Assembly: GCF_001613105.1 (NCBI RefSeq)
Contig: NZ_BDBS01000005.1
Span: 186,001-250,000, forward strand
Length of the DNA: 64,000 nucleotides
From: Nocardia pseudobrasiliensis NBRC 108224
Lineage (GTDB): Bacteria > Actinomycetota > Actinomycetes > Mycobacteriales > Mycobacteriaceae
Direction of reading: 5' to 3'
A program made the translations under genes and the position numbers. Of this stretch, positions 26,001-33,928 are shown piece by piece. A model generated the notes under the pieces. The model saw only the letters and a list, made by a program, of their open reading frames with translations, ran no database searches and was not told the origin of the DNA. The first letter of the stretch is position 1. Every line of letters begins with the position of its first letter.

Positions 26001-26377
26001 CGCCCGGCCTCGAGTGCCTGATTCAGTTCGGCGAGGGCGCGCTGTTCGCCGTCGGTCACCTTGAGCGTCGACTGCAGCTCGGCCGCCGCCTGATCGAATC
26101 GGGTAGCGGCCTGGTCCAGGGCGCTGTCGGTGACCCGATCACCGCTCGCGACGACAGCGAGCTGATCGGCGGCCCCCGCGAAGGCCAGCGTGGGTCGGAT
26201 GATGCGGGCCTGTTCGCTGGCGGTGTCCAACTGTGCGATCCGGCCGAGTTCGTCCTTGATGCGTAATACCGCGAAGGTCGACGCCAGGAGAACGGGCAGC
26301 AGCAAGACGATGCCGACCTTGCTGGTCACGGACAGGTTGGACAGACTCCTCTGCCATGGCCGCGGTGCAGTGCCCAT
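23096..26377 (-). CDS. cvnA: Conservon sensor histidine kinase (CvnA-type) with nitrate/nitrite-sensor domain
   Basis: This 1093-residue membrane kinase has an N-terminal membrane helix (about 20-40), an extracytoplasmic NIT-type helical sensor domain (to about 300), a second helix, and HAMP (about 320-390). The phosphoacceptor-like helix [19 protein letters not shown] and a HATPase_c domain ([21 protein letters not shown]) follow. About 450 residues of Pro/Ser/Asp-rich disordered tail come after the catalytic core, including three to four 23-residue repeats. No classical HExxH/R box or response regulator partner is present; conservon kinases act through the downstream three proteins. The ligand is unknown. 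Confidence 0.93.
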   Translation of the reverse strand: MGTAPRPWQRSLSNLSVTSKVGIVLLLPVLLASTFAVLRIKDELGRIAQLDTASEQARIIRPTLAFAGAADQLAVVASGDRVTDSALDQAATRFDQAAAELQSTLKVTDGEQRALAELNQALEAGRTLRNNPRANTAIGQQADEVSRHVSTALTALPTPQDATIEHYFDQLGAVTAARRQFIQQQLLITGAEIGNNPSTLARVLTAAGAEQTMINQYVQVAPDTAVKPEALLGALQTRLGALSQNAIEPIAVPGVADSMRISADAYTQATDQLAAQIDSGLSRRSIDARTNVLRDVALVVVTLLIGLALALAVARSLVVPVRRLRRDALQVAHTDLPAELAVVREGGATPDIVPVDVDTTEEIGQLARAVDDMHRQALHLAAEQARLRLQIGNMFETLSRRSQSLVEQQLGLIEDLERDEDDSERLQSLFRLDHLATRMRRNGDNLLVLAGTALRRGMLPPTPLSDMLWSAVSQVEDYQRVEIGTVPDGIVAGEPAVDIEHLLAELIDNSLRYSPPNTPVAVSVTRAVDGGYLIEITDRGLGMSSEDLRAINERLASGGEVTVETARRMGLFVVGRLAKRHTVTVSLRRTASAGQQAGITASVHLPSALVSPLPESTTGPQPIIAPFPSPIGPAPLSVVPDAEATGLFARPQLELPQRRPGEAADFGPPIPADDLFTPYAQDDAPQPSLTDGLFTHRSTGELFTHRESAHPDATVGHLNLPPDEFPADDEDRATTGADHFTAWDSPDDSADDAPAQPDPRWPQNPPAEDESAQQEWQPSEDPPPQDSDPSESAAQRGEWPRTDGLPQRVSHPSDNAAPHSEWPRTDGLPQRVSHSSADAAPHSEWRRTDDPPQRVSHPSDNAAPHGEWPRTDDLPDSDRTDDTRGEWAGASAGFSDRDSGALEDGYAREWSSADDSLPQRDPNPDEDRYTYAEPVYTQDDTRFGRGDSEPDAPHDSGQPVDIWAETAVYPSQQPEESAASATAPVPQGTPIYQRMVSEWLVEPSSSGPANGWSSPADAGWAAAAEASSPTSARQTEGGLPIRRPGAQLVPGGLTATTRSGAPDPEEIRTNLSRHLSGVRSGRADAQHYDGGSA
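23774..23990 (-). repeat. 69-bp tandem coding repeat in the cvnA tail
   Basis: Units recur with an exact 69-bp period (landmark CCATTCG at 23774, 23843, 23912 and 23981). They encode 23-residue copies of the pattern [20 protein letters not shown] plus PHS, with small variations between copies. Confidence 0.9.
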
Positions 26378-26739
26378 CCCGCTTCAGTCGCCTCCACTCG
26401 CGCAGTTGCCCCGGGCTCCGACCGCGCTGGCCGGGCCCCGCTCACAAGAGGCGCCTTCCCCGGTGGGTATTCGAATTCGCACTCAGTGAACTGTCGACCG
26501 TACGGGTCCAACGGGTTGAGAACCAACTAGAGGTCTACTTTTACCGCAGGCAACATACCGTGTGAACACCGTCGCGGCAATTCGATCGTTCACCCCGTGG
26601 TTCGCCGAAATTCGCTGTACGCAAGCACTTTCGTGACCGGACGAAAATAACGACCCGAACGCGCAGGTCATCCCGGCGGATAGGCTGGCGTGTCGGATGT
26701 TTGCTTCTCAGTCGACTCTCAGTCGATACGGTCAGACTG
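26378..26739. other. Divergent intergenic region between cvnA and mprA
   Basis: No gene is supported in this 362-bp stretch. The right end contains an MprA box (26706-26724). The middle (about 26520-26650) is lower in G+C than its surroundings and should contain both promoters. Confidence 0.6.
26706..26724 (+). promoter_or_regulatory. MprA box upstream of mprA
   Basis: Two exact TCTCAGTC octamers (26706-26713, 26717-26724) are separated by 3 nt. This is the two-octamer, 3-nt-spacer layout described for the MprA recognition site. The same repeat precedes pepD, which supports autoregulation. Confidence 0.75.
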
Positions 26740-27435
26740 GTGTCCATGCGCATTCTGGTAGTCGACGACGACCGCGCGGTTCGTGAATCGCTGCGACGGT
26801 CGCTCACGTTCAACGGCTACTCCGTCGATCTGGCGGTGGACGGGGTCGATGCTCTGGACAAGGTGTCCGCCGGACGGCCCGACGCCCTGGTTCTCGACGT
26901 GATGATGCCCCGGCTGGACGGGCTCGAGGTGTGCCGGCGACTCCGCAGTACCGGCGACGATCTGCCGATTCTGGTGTTGACCGCCCGCGATTCGGTTTCC
27001 GAACGGGTGGCCGGTCTGGATGCCGGCGCCGACGACTATCTGCCCAAACCCTTCGCCCTCGAGGAATTGCTCGCCCGCCTGCGCGCGCTGTTGCGTCGCA
27101 CCGCGGTGGATTCGGCCGTGGAAACCTCGGAGACGATGAGTTTCGCCGATCTGTCGCTGGATCCGGTGACGCGCGAGGTCTCCCGCGGTGAGCGATCGAT
27201 CAGCCTCACCCGCACCGAGTTCTCGCTCCTGGAAATGCTGATGGCCAATCCACGCCGGGTGTTGACCCGCAGCCGGATTCTCGAGGAGGTGTGGGGTTAC
27301 GACTTTCCCACCTCCGGTAATGCGCTCGAGGTCTACATCGGCTATCTGCGTCGCAAGACCGAGGCCGACGGCGAGGCGCGCCTGATTCACACGGTGCGCG
27401 GCGTCGGTTACGTGCTGCGCGAGACGCCCCCGTAG
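26740..27435 (+). CDS. mprA: Response regulator MprA (OmpR family)
   Basis: This 231-residue OmpR-type regulator has a receiver domain with the acidic pair DDD, the phosphoacceptor Asp53 in [14 protein letters not shown] and KPF, followed by a winged-helix DNA-binding domain ([20 protein letters not shown]). It is very close to mycobacterial MprA, the envelope-stress regulator that controls sigE, sigB and pepD. GTG 26740 is chosen because it gives MSMRILVV, equivalent to the mycobacterial N-terminus; ATG 26746 is the alternative. The gene is followed by mprB after 15 bp. Confidence 0.95.
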   Translation: MSMRILVVDDDRAVRESLRRSLTFNGYSVDLAVDGVDALDKVSAGRPDALVLDVMMPRLDGLEVCRRLRSTGDDLPILVLTARDSVSERVAGLDAGADDYLPKPFALEELLARLRALLRRTAVDSAVETSETMSFADLSLDPVTREVSRGERSISLTRTEFSLLEMLMANPRRVLTRSRILEEVWGYDFPTSGNALEVYIGYLRRKTEADGEARLIHTVRGVGYVLRETPP

Positions 27436-27450
27436 GAGCGCTGTCGCACA

Positions 27451-28914
27451 GTGGGAAGAACCAATCCGCGTCAGCCGACCATCCCCGCGCTCGGCCCGTC
27501 CACCGATGCCCTCGAGCTGCGTCCGCCCATGCCGCTGACCAGTTCGGTGTCGCTGCGCTGGCGGGTTACGCTGCTGGCCGCCTCGGTGGTGCTGGTCGCG
27601 GTCGCGCTGACCTCGATCGCCGCCTACGCCATGGTGGCCCGCTCGCTGTACGCCGATGTGGACAAGCAGCTGCAGGCCCGCGCCGCGGGCATGATCAGCA
27701 ATGATCTGGATCAGCTGGACTATCAGCAGGTGCTGATGCTGGGCAGCCTGTACTCGAGCGACGTCTCCATCGCCCTGCACTATCCGGGCACCTCCGGCTG
27801 GATCGCGCTGCCGCGGCAGTACGACCCGCCGATCGGGGAACCGGAGAACGCGGTGGCGCGCGGTGAGGCGAAGTTCTCGCTGCGGACCAGCAAGAATCAG
27901 CGGGTTCTGGCGGAGAAGATGAAAACCGGTGCCACGCTCGCGATCTGGGAGCCGCTGCAGCCGACCAAGGATGTGCTGGATCGGTTGGCGTGGCTGCTGT
28001 TCGTGGTCGGCGGCTGTGGCGTCGTGGTCGCGGGCGCGGCCGGGGCCGCGGTGGGCCGCACCGGCTTACGGCCCATCGCCCGGTTGACGGCGGCGACCGA
28101 GCGGGTGGCCCGCAACGACGATCTGACCCCGATCCAGGTCACCGGCGACGATGAATTGGCCCGGCTCACCGAGAGTTTCAATGCCATGCTGCGGGCACTG
28201 GCCGAATCCCGGGAGCGGCAGCGGCGTCTGGTCGCCGATGCCGGACACGAATTGCGCACGCCGTTGACCTCGCTGCGCACCAATATGGAACTGCTCATCG
28301 CATCCTCGCGCCCGGGGGCCCCGGCCATTCCGGAACAGGACATGGCGGAACTGCGCGCGGACGTCATGGCGCAAATCGAGGAATTGTCCACGCTGGTGGG
28401 GGATTTGGTGGACCTCGCGCGTGAGGACGCTCCGGAGACCGTTTACGAGCAGGTCGATATCGGCGAGGTTGCCGAGCGCGCGCTGGAACGGGCGCGGCGT
28501 CGTCGCAGCGGCATCGAATTCGTCGCCGAACTGCGGCCGTGGTTCGTCTACGGACATGAGGCCGGATTGGAACGGGCGCTGCTCAATGTGCTCGACAATG
28601 CCGCGAAGTGGAGTCCATCCGGTGAACAAGTGCGCGTCGCCATGCGCGAAACCGGTCCGGGTCTGTTGGAATTCGCGGTGGACGACGCCGGTCCGGGTAT
28701 ACCCCCGGCCGAGCGGGAGTTGGTGTTCGAACGCTTCTATCGGACCACGGCATCGCGGTCGATGCCCGGCTCCGGACTGGGACTCGCCATCGTCAAGCAG
28801 GTGGTGACGAAACACGGAGGGACGATCACAATCGACACATCCGCCCGCGGCGGCGCACACATCCGCATCGTGCTGCCCGGTGTCGGCGCCCCACCCGCAA
28901 TCTCGGAGAACTGA
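27451..28914 (+). CDS. mprB: Sensor histidine kinase MprB
   Basis: This 487-residue kinase has two membrane helices (about 42-62 and 172-195) flanking an extracytoplasmic sensor domain, a HAMP domain, the H-box DAGHELRTPLTSLRTN, and an ATPase domain (LNVLDNAAKWSPSG, DDAGPGIP, GSGLGLAIVKQ). It is the partner of MprA; in mycobacteria its sensing domain binds DnaK and is influenced by PepD. The GTG at 27451 is accepted; an ATG at 27529 would remove a hydrophilic leader. Confidence 0.95.
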   Translation: MGRTNPRQPTIPALGPSTDALELRPPMPLTSSVSLRWRVTLLAASVVLVAVALTSIAAYAMVARSLYADVDKQLQARAAGMISNDLDQLDYQQVLMLGSLYSSDVSIALHYPGTSGWIALPRQYDPPIGEPENAVARGEAKFSLRTSKNQRVLAEKMKTGATLAIWEPLQPTKDVLDRLAWLLFVVGGCGVVVAGAAGAAVGRTGLRPIARLTAATERVARNDDLTPIQVTGDDELARLTESFNAMLRALAESRERQRRLVADAGHELRTPLTSLRTNMELLIASSRPGAPAIPEQDMAELRADVMAQIEELSTLVGDLVDLAREDAPETVYEQVDIGEVAERALERARRRRSGIEFVAELRPWFVYGHEAGLERALLNVLDNAAKWSPSGEQVRVAMRETGPGLLEFAVDDAGPGIPPAERELVFERFYRTTASRSMPGSGLGLAIVKQVVTKHGGTITIDTSARGGAHIRIVLPGVGAPPAISEN

Positions 28915-28922
28915 TAGCGCGG

Positions 28923-28941
28923 TCTCAGTCCGCTCTCAGTC
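28923..28941 (+). promoter_or_regulatory. MprA box upstream of pepD
   Basis: TCTCAGTC occurs at 28923-28930 and again at 28934-28941 with a 3-nt spacer, identical in layout to the site before mprA. It lies between mprB and pepD, 45 nt upstream of the pepD start. Confidence 0.75.
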
Positions 28942-28985
28942 GTGGTCACCAAGCTGGGCGACAGACTCGAGGAGAAACGAGGGAA

Positions 28986-30692
28986 ATGACCGAGGAATCG
29001 AAGGACAGGCGGGACGAGCCGGCTGCGCAGCAATCACAGCAGCCACCGGCGAGCGGGCACCAGCCCACCGAACAGCTTCCGTCGGCTCCGGCCCCCGAGC
29101 ATCAGGTCTGGGCCCGCAACGCCGGTGACCAGGCAACCACCGCGCAGTATCCGCCCTACGGCTCCGGCGGGCAGCACCCCGGGGACCCGGGCCAGCAGAG
29201 TACGGGCGGCCAGTACTCCAGCGACGCGGGTCAACAGGGTGCGGGTGGTCAGTACTCCGCCGACGCCGGTCAGCAGGGCGCGGGCGGCCAGTACCCCGGT
29301 GACGCGGGTCAGCGGGGCGTGGGCGGCCAGTACCCCGGTGACGCGGGTCAGCAGGGCGTGGGTGGTCAGCATGCCGGTGACGCGGGTCAGCCGGCTGCGA
29401 ATGCGGGTGATCGGCATGCCGGGTATCCGATGCAGCACACCGCGGAATTCGCGCAGCATCCCGGCGATCCCGGTGTGCAGCACACCGCGCCGATTCCTCC
29501 CTATCAGGCTGGCTATGGGGCGCAGCCTCCGGTGGGGCCGGGAAACTATGCGCCGCAGCCTCGGCGGCGCGGGGCGGGCGGGCTGATCGCGGGAGCCATT
29601 GTGCTGGCGTTGATCAGCGGTGGGATCGGTGGCGCGGTCGGCGCTCTGGTCAGCCACCACGACAGCGCGTCCTCGGGTCCGGTCAGCAATGCCCTGTCCG
29701 CGCCGCCGCCCAAGGCCGCCCCGGCAGCCAACGCGCCCGCGGGCACGGTACCCAATGTGGCGCAGAAGGTGCTGCCGAGCGTGGTGATGATCCGGGTGGC
29801 CGGTGCGCGTGCCGAGGGCGAGGGCTCCGGTGTCGTGCTGTCCTCGGACGGGTTGATCCTCACCAACAATCACGTCGCCAGCGGCGCGGGGCCCAACGCG
29901 AAGATGGAGGTGCAGTTCAGCGACGGCACCACCACCTCGGCCTCGGTCGTCGGCATCGACCCGATCTCCGACCTCGCGGTCATCAAGGCCGCCAACAAGT
30001 CCGGCCTGACCCCGATCGAATTGGGTTCCTCGGCCAATCTGCAGGTCGGGCAGACCGTGGTCGCGATCGGTTCGCCGCTCGGCCTGGCCGGAACGGTGAC
30101 CACGGGCATCGTCTCGGCGCTGAACCGTCCGGTCTCGACCAGTGGTGAGGGCGGCAATACCAGTACGGCGACGGTCATTTCGGCCATCCAGACCGACGCG
30201 CCCATCAATCCGGGCAACTCCGGCGGCGCGCTGGTGGATATGGACGGCAAGCTGATCGGCATCAATACCGCGATCGCGACCCTCGGCGCCTCCGATATGG
30301 GCGGCGGCGGTCAGCAGAGCGGTTCGATCGGCCTCGGCTTCGCGATTCCGGTCGATCAGGCCCGCCGGGTCGCCGATCAGCTGAGCAAGACCGGGCACGC
30401 CACCTACGCCCAGGTCGGCATCACGGTCAGCCGCGTCGACAGCGCCAACAACGGCGCTCGCGTCCAGGACGTCACCCCCGACGGCCCGGCAGCCAAGGCG
30501 GGCATTCCGGCGGGCGCGGTCGTGACCAAGGTCGACAATCAGATCATCGACACCGGCAACGCGCTGGTCGCGGCCGTCCGCTCGCATCAGCCGGGCGACA
30601 AAGTCAAGATCACCTACACCGATCCCAACGGCCAGAATCCCAAGACCGTCGAGGTCACCCTCGCGGCCGCACCCGCGGAGGCTCCCCGATGA
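28986..30692 (+). CDS. pepD: HtrA-type serine protease PepD
   Basis: This 568-residue protein has a cytoplasmic Gln/Gly-rich N-terminal region with six 13-residue repeats (61-138), one membrane helix (about 198-220), a trypsin-like domain and a C-terminal PDZ domain. The triad motifs are visible: LTNNHVAS (His), DPISDLAVI (Asp) and NPGNSGGAL (Ser). It acts as a periplasmic quality-control protease and chaperone in the MprAB stress circuit. It is preceded by its own MprA box and overlaps moaB by 4 bp. Confidence 0.95.
   Translation: MTEESKDRRDEPAAQQSQQPPASGHQPTEQLPSAPAPEHQVWARNAGDQATTAQYPPYGSGGQHPGDPGQQSTGGQYSSDAGQQGAGGQYSADAGQQGAGGQYPGDAGQRGVGGQYPGDAGQQGVGGQHAGDAGQPAANAGDRHAGYPMQHTAEFAQHPGDPGVQHTAPIPPYQAGYGAQPPVGPGNYAPQPRRRGAGGLIAGAIVLALISGGIGGAVGALVSHHDSASSGPVSNALSAPPPKAAPAANAPAGTVPNVAQKVLPSVVMIRVAGARAEGEGSGVVLSSDGLILTNNHVASGAGPNAKMEVQFSDGTTTSASVVGIDPISDLAVIKAANKSGLTPIELGSSANLQVGQTVVAIGSPLGLAGTVTTGIVSALNRPVSTSGEGGNTSTATVISAIQTDAPINPGNSGGALVDMDGKLIGINTAIATLGASDMGGGGQQSGSIGLGFAIPVDQARRVADQLSKTGHATYAQVGITVSRVDSANNGARVQDVTPDGPAAKAGIPAGAVVTKVDNQIIDTGNALVAAVRSHQPGDKVKITYTDPNGQNPKTVEVTLAAAPAEAPR
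29166..29399 (+). repeat. 39-bp tandem coding repeat in pepD
   Basis: Six copies of a 13-codon unit encode variants of GGQYPGDAGQQGV, starting at residue 61 of PepD and repeating at 74, 87, 100, 113 and 126. The middle copies are nearly identical. Confidence 0.9.
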
Positions 30693-31276
30693 TCCATCGC
30701 CCTCGCACGCTGACCCTGCTTCCGGAATCCGTTGCCGGGGGACAGGAACCGCTGTCGGTCCCGGACGCTACGGTGAGCAGCATGGAAATCGATGCCGCCG
30801 TGGCCGGCCGTGCACTTGTCGTGATCGTCGACGACCGAACCGCGCACGGCGGGGTCGACTCGCTGGGTCCACTGGTCACCGAACTGCTCACCGAGGCCGG
30901 ATTTCTCGTGGACGCCACGGTGCTGGTGCAGATGGACGAGGTCGAGATCCGCAATGCGCTCAATACGGCCGTGATCGGCGGCGTCGACCTGGTGATCTCG
31001 GTCGGCGGCACCGGTATGTCCCCGCGCGATGTCACCCCGGAGGCCACTTCCGAGGTGCTCGATCGGGAGCTGCCCGGTATCAGCGAGGCCCTGCGCTCCT
31101 CCGGCCTGGCGGCCGGATCGCTCGACGCGGGCCTCTCGCGCGGGCTGGCCGGTGTTTCGGGCAGCACGCTGGTGGTCAATCTGCCGGGCACCCGCGCCGC
31201 CGTGCGCGACGGGATGGCCACGCTCGGTCCGCTGGCCAGCCGCGTCATCGACGAACTGTCAGGTCTGGACGAGTGA
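30689..31276 (+). CDS. moaB: MoaB/MogA-family molybdopterin protein (MoaB2-like)
   Basis: This 195-residue protein carries the MogA/MoaB fold motifs VSVGGTGMSPRDVTPEAT and SRGLAGVSGSTLVVNLPG, which bind molybdopterin during adenylylation. The ATG at 30689 overlaps the pepD stop and has GGAGG upstream; an internal ATG at 30782 would give the shorter length seen in M. tuberculosis MoaB2 (Rv0984). The mprA-mprB-pepD-moaB2-mscL order is conserved. A direct role in molybdenum cofactor synthesis is probable but not shown by context. Confidence 0.92.
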   Translation: MIHRPRTLTLLPESVAGGQEPLSVPDATVSSMEIDAAVAGRALVVIVDDRTAHGGVDSLGPLVTELLTEAGFLVDATVLVQMDEVEIRNALNTAVIGGVDLVISVGGTGMSPRDVTPEATSEVLDRELPGISEALRSSGLAAGSLDAGLSRGLAGVSGSTLVVNLPGTRAAVRDGMATLGPLASRVIDELSGLDE

Positions 31277-31473
31277 CCGACACCTCCGACGAAACCCCCC
31301 GCCCGCGTCGGGCGGGGGGTTCTTCGCGTTCGGCCGCCGACGCGGCCAAGCTGGCTCGTATCTTCGGCGAGACTCTGCCGCAAACAACCAGTGACGAACG
31401 CACCTCCGACGGCGAGCGTCCCGCTTCGTCGGACGACTGGTTGCGCTCACAGGTGCCACCGCATCACGGTTGA
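31273..31473 (+). CDS. Small conserved-looking protein of unknown function
   Basis: This 66-residue reading frame starts with a GTG that overlaps the moaB stop (GTGA). The first 20 codons span a perfect terminator-like hairpin (31293-31321). The rest reads like a real small actinobacterial protein: an amphipathic helix (AADAAKLARIFGETLP), an acidic linker and a C-terminal WLRSQVPPHHG motif. It has no signal or membrane segment. Either the hairpin ends the moaB message and the frame is accidental, or translation runs through the hairpin. Confidence 0.55.
   Translation: MTDTSDETPRPRRAGGSSRSAADAAKLARIFGETLPQTTSDERTSDGERPASSDDWLRSQVPPHHG
31293..31321 (+). terminator. Terminator-like hairpin after moaB, inside the small ORF
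   Basis: AACCCCCCGCCCG (31293-31305) pairs perfectly with CGGGCGGGGGGTT (31309-31321) around a 3-nt loop, 17 nt after the moaB stop. Confidence 0.75.
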
Positions 31474-31849
31474 ACGAACGGACATGTTTGCGCCATGGGG
31501 ATGACGCCGCGTGTTTCCGAGTTCTCACAGCATTTATGCGTTGTCCGTAATATGACCGAGATTCCAATGTGATTCAGATCACACTGCCTTTACGGACACT
31601 TACGTTGTCATGTAGTTGCCGCGCCGTTTAATGTTCGCCTTTGGGCTGCTCCACCTGCGGTTCTCGAAGGCTCGGGGAAGGCGCCTCGCGTCGACCTCGC
31701 CGGAACAGAGCCCGGTTCCGACAGTTTGCGGAGAATTGGTCGCCGGTTACACGGCGGCAACAATGCGCCGACAAACTGTGCTGGGCCTTAAAGGACCGCA
31801 TACAGCCTCGATGGTCGAGGCTGACTGTAAGAACCTGATGAGGGGAAGT
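31474..31849. other. Regulatory region upstream of the mspA genes
   Basis: This 376-bp gap has no supported gene. It contains a perfect CRP site (31568-31583) flanked by a 9-bp inverted repeat TGTCCGTAA (31542-31550) and TTACGGACA (31590-31598). The porin promoter and a long leader should lie between there and the start at 31850. Confidence 0.65.
31568..31583. promoter_or_regulatory. Perfect CRP-type site upstream of the mspA pair
   Basis: TGTGATTCAGATCACA matches TGTGA-N6-TCACA at all ten fixed positions. It lies 266 bp upstream of the first porin gene. Confidence 0.75.
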
Positions 31850-32527
31850 ATGAGCGAGAACCGCACCATCGGTCTGCGGCGTGGTGCCCGTTTCGCGGGC
31901 ATCGGCGCGGCCGCGGCCGTGGCCATCGGCCTTTTCTCTACCGGTGCCGCCAACGCCGACGCCTTCGTACCGTTGCCGGACGGTCAGAAGCAGGGTCCCA
32001 ATGGCGTTGTGATCACCCGCACCGGAGAGCATGCTGTCGTTTCGCCGTCGATGGCGGCCAACGGCGCCGGACGTGTCGTCTGGGTCTCGGGTAACGCGAT
32101 TGCCGACGTGCCGAACACTCCCGAAGGCAAGGCCGGCCCGTGGAACGGCCCGAGCAACGCGCAGGGCACCAACAACTCGTCGACCCACGGCACCTCGATC
32201 GTGAGCACCGGCTACATCGTCGGCTGCCAGGTCAATATCGCCAGCGACGCGATCTCCGCCGGTGTCTCCGGCAGCGTCAGCCTCAGCGGCGCTGGCGTCG
32301 GTGGTTCCATCGGGCTCAACCTCGGCCCCGGTCAGGTTGCTTTCGCGCAGATCGATAGCAAGGACATCACCAAGCCCGGTACCTACTCGATCGAGTACCA
32401 GGACACCGAGATTCAGATCCAGAACTGCGCGGGTTATGCCCAGGCGCGTGCGTACACCGTCGTCGAGATCATCGGCGACAACTACTCGAAGACCACCCTC
32501 TACGGTCAGCCGTTCAGCATCGGCTGA
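31850..32527 (+). CDS. MspA family porin (first copy)
   Basis: This 225-residue MspA-type porin subunit has a signal peptide ending GAANADAFVPLPDG, the GYIVGCQVNI strand, an internal Gly-rich amphipathic region, and the family C-terminus CAGYAQARAYTVVEIIGDN to GQPFSIG. Octamers form beta-barrel channels across the mycolic-acid outer membrane. GAGGGGAAGT precedes the ATG. The constriction residues differ from the second copy, with fewer acidic residues, so selectivity may differ. Confidence 0.93.
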   Translation: MSENRTIGLRRGARFAGIGAAAAVAIGLFSTGAANADAFVPLPDGQKQGPNGVVITRTGEHAVVSPSMAANGAGRVVWVSGNAIADVPNTPEGKAGPWNGPSNAQGTNNSSTHGTSIVSTGYIVGCQVNIASDAISAGVSGSVSLSGAGVGGSIGLNLGPGQVAFAQIDSKDITKPGTYSIEYQDTEIQIQNCAGYAQARAYTVVEIIGDNYSKTTLYGQPFSIG

Positions 32528-32589
32528 TGTGGTCGATTCCGCCAAAACCATTCCCGCGTAAAGCGATTCACCCTATGAGGGACCACAAC

Positions 32590-33261
32590 ATGAACATCCG
32601 TAAGACCGTGGCTCGCGCGGCCGGTATCGGTGCTGTCGCCACCGCCGCCCTGGGCCTGTTCTCCACCGGCGCCGCCAACGCCGACACCTTCGTCCCGCTG
32701 CCGGGCGCGGACTTGACCAAGACCCTGTCCGACGGCACCGTCGTACACCTCTGGATCGACGGCGAGTCGGCCAACATCAACCCGTCCATGGGTTCCACCC
32801 CGCTGCACCGCAACGCCTGGGTGTCGGGCACCGCTCACGTCCAGCTGTCGGGCAACAACGACTCGGTGGGCGGCATCATCCGGCCGGGTTACGTCGTCGG
32901 TTGCCAGGTGAACATCTCCGGCGGCGGCGCGAGCGGCGGCGTCGATGCCAAGACCGACTGGGCGGGCAAGAACCCCGAGGTCGGCGCGAACACCGGCGGC
33001 AACCTGACCCTCGGCCCCGGCCAGGCGGGCTCGTTCTACGTCCTCGACCGCGAGAAGCCGGACGACTACGGCAACGAGTCGCACTCGACCAAGAACAAGT
33101 TCAGCGGCAGCAACGGCTCGGTCGCCTGGTCCGACGAGACCATCGGCCTGACCGGCTGCGCCGGCTACGCGCAGGCCCGTTCCTTCGTGAGCGTCGAGGT
33201 CGAGACCGACAACGTCATCACCTGGGTGACGATCTGGGGTCAGCCGTTCAGCATCGGCTGA
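32590..33261 (+). CDS. MspA family porin (second copy)
   Basis: This 223-residue paralogue of the preceding gene has a signal peptide (MNIRKTVARAAGIGAVATAA... GAANADTFVPLPG), the GYVVGCQVNISGG strand and the CAGYAQARSFVSVEVET to GQPFSIG end. It contains an insertion rich in Lys/Asp/Ser (REKPDDYGNESHSTKNKF) absent from the first copy. The start at 32590 is chosen because AGGGA lies 7 nt upstream; ATG 32575 is possible. It is separated from copy 1 by 62 bp with no hairpin, so both are probably on one message. Confidence 0.93.
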   Translation: MNIRKTVARAAGIGAVATAALGLFSTGAANADTFVPLPGADLTKTLSDGTVVHLWIDGESANINPSMGSTPLHRNAWVSGTAHVQLSGNNDSVGGIIRPGYVVGCQVNISGGGASGGVDAKTDWAGKNPEVGANTGGNLTLGPGQAGSFYVLDREKPDDYGNESHSTKNKFSGSNGSVAWSDETIGLTGCAGYAQARSFVSVEVETDNVITWVTIWGQPFSIG

Positions 33262-33304
33262 TAACGGCTAGGAGCATGCCGCAACAGCCAAGGCGTGCAA
33301 CAAC

Positions 33305-33336
33305 AATGGGCCCGGTGCGAAAGCGCCGGGCCCATT
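33305..33336 (+). terminator. Terminator of the mspA pair
   Basis: A 14-bp stem (33305-33318 with 33323-33336, one G-U pair) capped by a GAAA tetraloop lies 43 nt after the second porin. Confidence 0.88.
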
Positions 33337-33377
33337 GGCATTTTCGCGCCCGGACTATCGTATTTCTCTGTGCCGGT

Positions 33378-33785
33378 TCAGGATTCGTGTCGACCGCCCG
33401 CGCTTTTCCCGCCCTCGGCGAGTAGATCGCGGATCTCGGTGAGCAATTGGGTATCGGTGATGGCCGGTTCGGTGGACTTGCCCCAGCGTTTCTTGGCGTG
33501 GGTGGCGGGCAGGACGAGGACGAGATACAGGACGGCCGCGATGATCACGAAATTGATCGCCGCGGTGATGATCGGGCCGACCGCGATGAAGGTGGCCGGT
33601 TTGTCGGAGACCAGCCGGAATCCGAGCCCCAGTTCGCCGTTGCTGCCGAAGACGGCCAGCAGCGGATTGACGATTCCATTGGTGAATGCCGTGACGATCG
33701 CGACGAATGCGGTGCCCATCACGACCGCGACCGCCAGGTCGATCACATTCCCCCGGAACAGGAAATCCCGGAAACCCTTCAGCAT
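33378..33785 (-). CDS. mscL: Large-conductance mechanosensitive channel
   Basis: This 135-residue MscL has the N-terminal amphipathic helix MLKGFRDFLFRGN, the pore helix IDLAVAVVMGTAF, a periplasmic loop, a second helix and a charged C-terminal helix. It releases solutes on hypo-osmotic shock. The start at 33785 has AGGAG upstream and gives the invariant N-terminus. The same neighbour (moaB2-mscL) occurs in mycobacteria, but there without the porins. Confidence 0.95.
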   Translation of the reverse strand: MLKGFRDFLFRGNVIDLAVAVVMGTAFVAIVTAFTNGIVNPLLAVFGSNGELGLGFRLVSDKPATFIAVGPIITAAINFVIIAAVLYLVLVLPATHAKKRWGKSTEPAITDTQLLTEIRDLLAEGGKSAGGRHES

Positions 33786-33928
33786 TGCGGCTCCTGTCTC
33801 ATCCGGCACGGCCGCGGCCGCACCGCCGATCTGGTCAAGGCCCCCGGTTCGATCGCCATCGGCTATCGAACCGGATAGTCGGGATGCTAGTAGAGGTCTG
33901 CGGCAAATGTCCGGCGAAGTGAGGGCCG

